From: Candidatus Woesearchaeota archaeon
GTDB lineage: Archaea; Nanobdellota; Nanobdellia; Woesearchaeales; UBA11576
Assembly (NCBI GenBank): GCA_018675335.1
Contig: JABGYH010000007.1
Location: 404,986-468,985 of the forward strand
Direction: 5' to 3'
Length of the DNA: 64,000 nt
Shown: positions 63,408 through 64,000 of the stretch, piece after piece
How positions within the stretch are numbered: the stretch's first letter is position 1
How the letters are laid out: each line of letters begins with the position of its first letter
Translations under genes and position numbers: made by a program
Notes under the pieces: model-generated
The model's database searches: none
Told to the model about the DNA's origin: nothing
Seen by the model: only the letters and a program-made list of their open reading frames with translations

Positions 63408-64000
63408 ATGCAAAAAACAATTTTTGGAAAAAAGCTTAAAAAAGCTCAAGTTGAAATGGGAATAAAACCATTAATTGGTCTTATACTTGCAGCGCTAATT
63501 ATTGTTGGAACAATTGGACTATTTACTGGACTTTTAAAAATTTTTACTAAAGATGCTGATGCTGGAAGTTCTGCAACACTTAAAAAATTTCATAGGTCGA
63601 TGGAAGCTTTGGCAAATCCCAGTCATGAATATACTTCGTGTGGGTTTATGAATTATTATGTTGAAGCAGATTTCGCAATATTGGGATTTAATTCAGAAGG
63701 AGTAGTTTCTAATACTGAAGATGACTTATTCAATGGGATTGAAGAGTATTGTGGTGCTGCGGAAGATGATAATGACAAACCGTTAGGAAAATGCGGGAGT
63801 AAAGCTTGTCTTTGTCTTTGTGATGGAGGAGTTGGAGATATATCTGGAGATGATTGTGACTCAGGAACTTGTTTAAAATTATCCGCATCAATTAGTTATT
63901 TCAATTTTTATCCTGGACAAACTCCTGATAAAAAAACTGATTTAGTAGTTTATGGTGAATATTGCGGGGGCACTGATAAAAATGTTCAAGAAGCAATGTT
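63408..64000 (+). CDS. Pilin-like protein, truncated by the window end
   Basis: The open frame from ATG 63408 continues past the right edge (about 197 codons visible). Leader MQKTIFGKKLKKAQVEMGIKPLIGL, hydrophobic helix LILAALIIVGTIGLF, then a Cys-rich part (SCGFMNYY, EYCGAAEDD, KCGSKACLCLCDGG, DCDSGTC). An ATG at 63374 is in another frame and stops quickly. Confidence 0.8.
   Translation, partial: MQKTIFGKKLKKAQVEMGIKPLIGLILAALIIVGTIGLFTGLLKIFTKDADAGSSATLKKFHRSMEALANPSHEYTSCGFMNYYVEADFAILGFNSEGVVSNTEDDLFNGIEEYCGAAEDDNDKPLGKCGSKACLCLCDGGVGDISGDDCDSGTCLKLSASISYFNFYPGQTPDKKTDLVVYGEYCGGTDKNVQEAM

Noticed and set aside
1..64000. Insertion sequences, transposases, integrases or prophage genes
   Set aside because: No transposase or recombinase motif and no terminal inverted repeats were seen in any frame; the unusual regions look like resident envelope or accessory genes.

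Overview
The window comes from an AT-rich archaeon. It carries archaeal-only replication and translation genes: Orc1/Cdc6, both subunits of DNA polymerase D, an RPA-like protein, aIF2-beta and the RNase P subunit Rpp30. It has an intron-bearing tRNA, BRE/TATA-type promoters, GGTGA-type ribosome binding sites, and a large set of envelope proteins with type-IV-pilin-like 'KKAQ' signal peptides next to giant surface proteins. That combination is typical of DPANN archaea (Woesearchaeota/Pacearchaeota-like). This placement is inferred from gene content, not from a tree.

Layout. (1) 1-4.8 kb: the end of a multi-pass surface protein, a tRNA-Trp(CCA) gene with what look like two introns, a small unknown protein and a Na+/Ca2+ exchanger. 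(2) 4.78-11.8 kb: a probable replication origin with inverted ORB elements around an AT-rich core, followed by orc1/cdc6 and the two PolD genes (DP1, DP2). (3) 11.9-20.1 kb: a SpoIIM-like membrane protein, aIF2-beta with DUF424, an RPA-like OB-fold protein, a sulfur-transfer group (a degenerate ThiI, a DUF218 protein, a ubiquitin-like sulfur carrier and an Ncs6/TtuA thiolase), a nucleotidyltransferase/HEPN pair coupled to RNase P p30, and an APH-like kinase. (4) 20.2-31.0 kb: the most unusual region, a peptide-modification (RiPP-like) locus. It holds an exported His/Cys-rich precursor with seven His-X-Ser motifs, an HxsB-like SPASM radical SAM enzyme, two more radical SAM enzymes, an HxsD-like protein with a second shorter relative, a radical SAM enzyme fused to an azoreductase-like flavoprotein, an A24 prepilin peptidase, a decayed HemN-like radical SAM gene, and a divergently transcribed homologue of cyanobactin peptide prenyltransferases (LynF/TruF/PatF type). 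(5) 31.1-55.4 kb: giant secreted or anchored surface proteins with MopE-type Cys/Asp repeats, Ig/PKD-like and carbohydrate-binding-like modules, plus one opposing lipoprotein gene. (6) 55.4-64 kb: a co-directional run of small and medium pilin-like proteins, nearly all starting with a short basic stretch, KKA(Q/M/N) or a close variant, and a hydrophobic segment.

How the parts fit: regions 2 and 3 are housekeeping genes at an origin. Region 4 looks like a system in which a precursor is exported and modified by several radical SAM enzymes and perhaps prenylated. The A24 peptidase in the same operon is also the best candidate in the window for processing the pilin-like proteins of regions 5 and 6.
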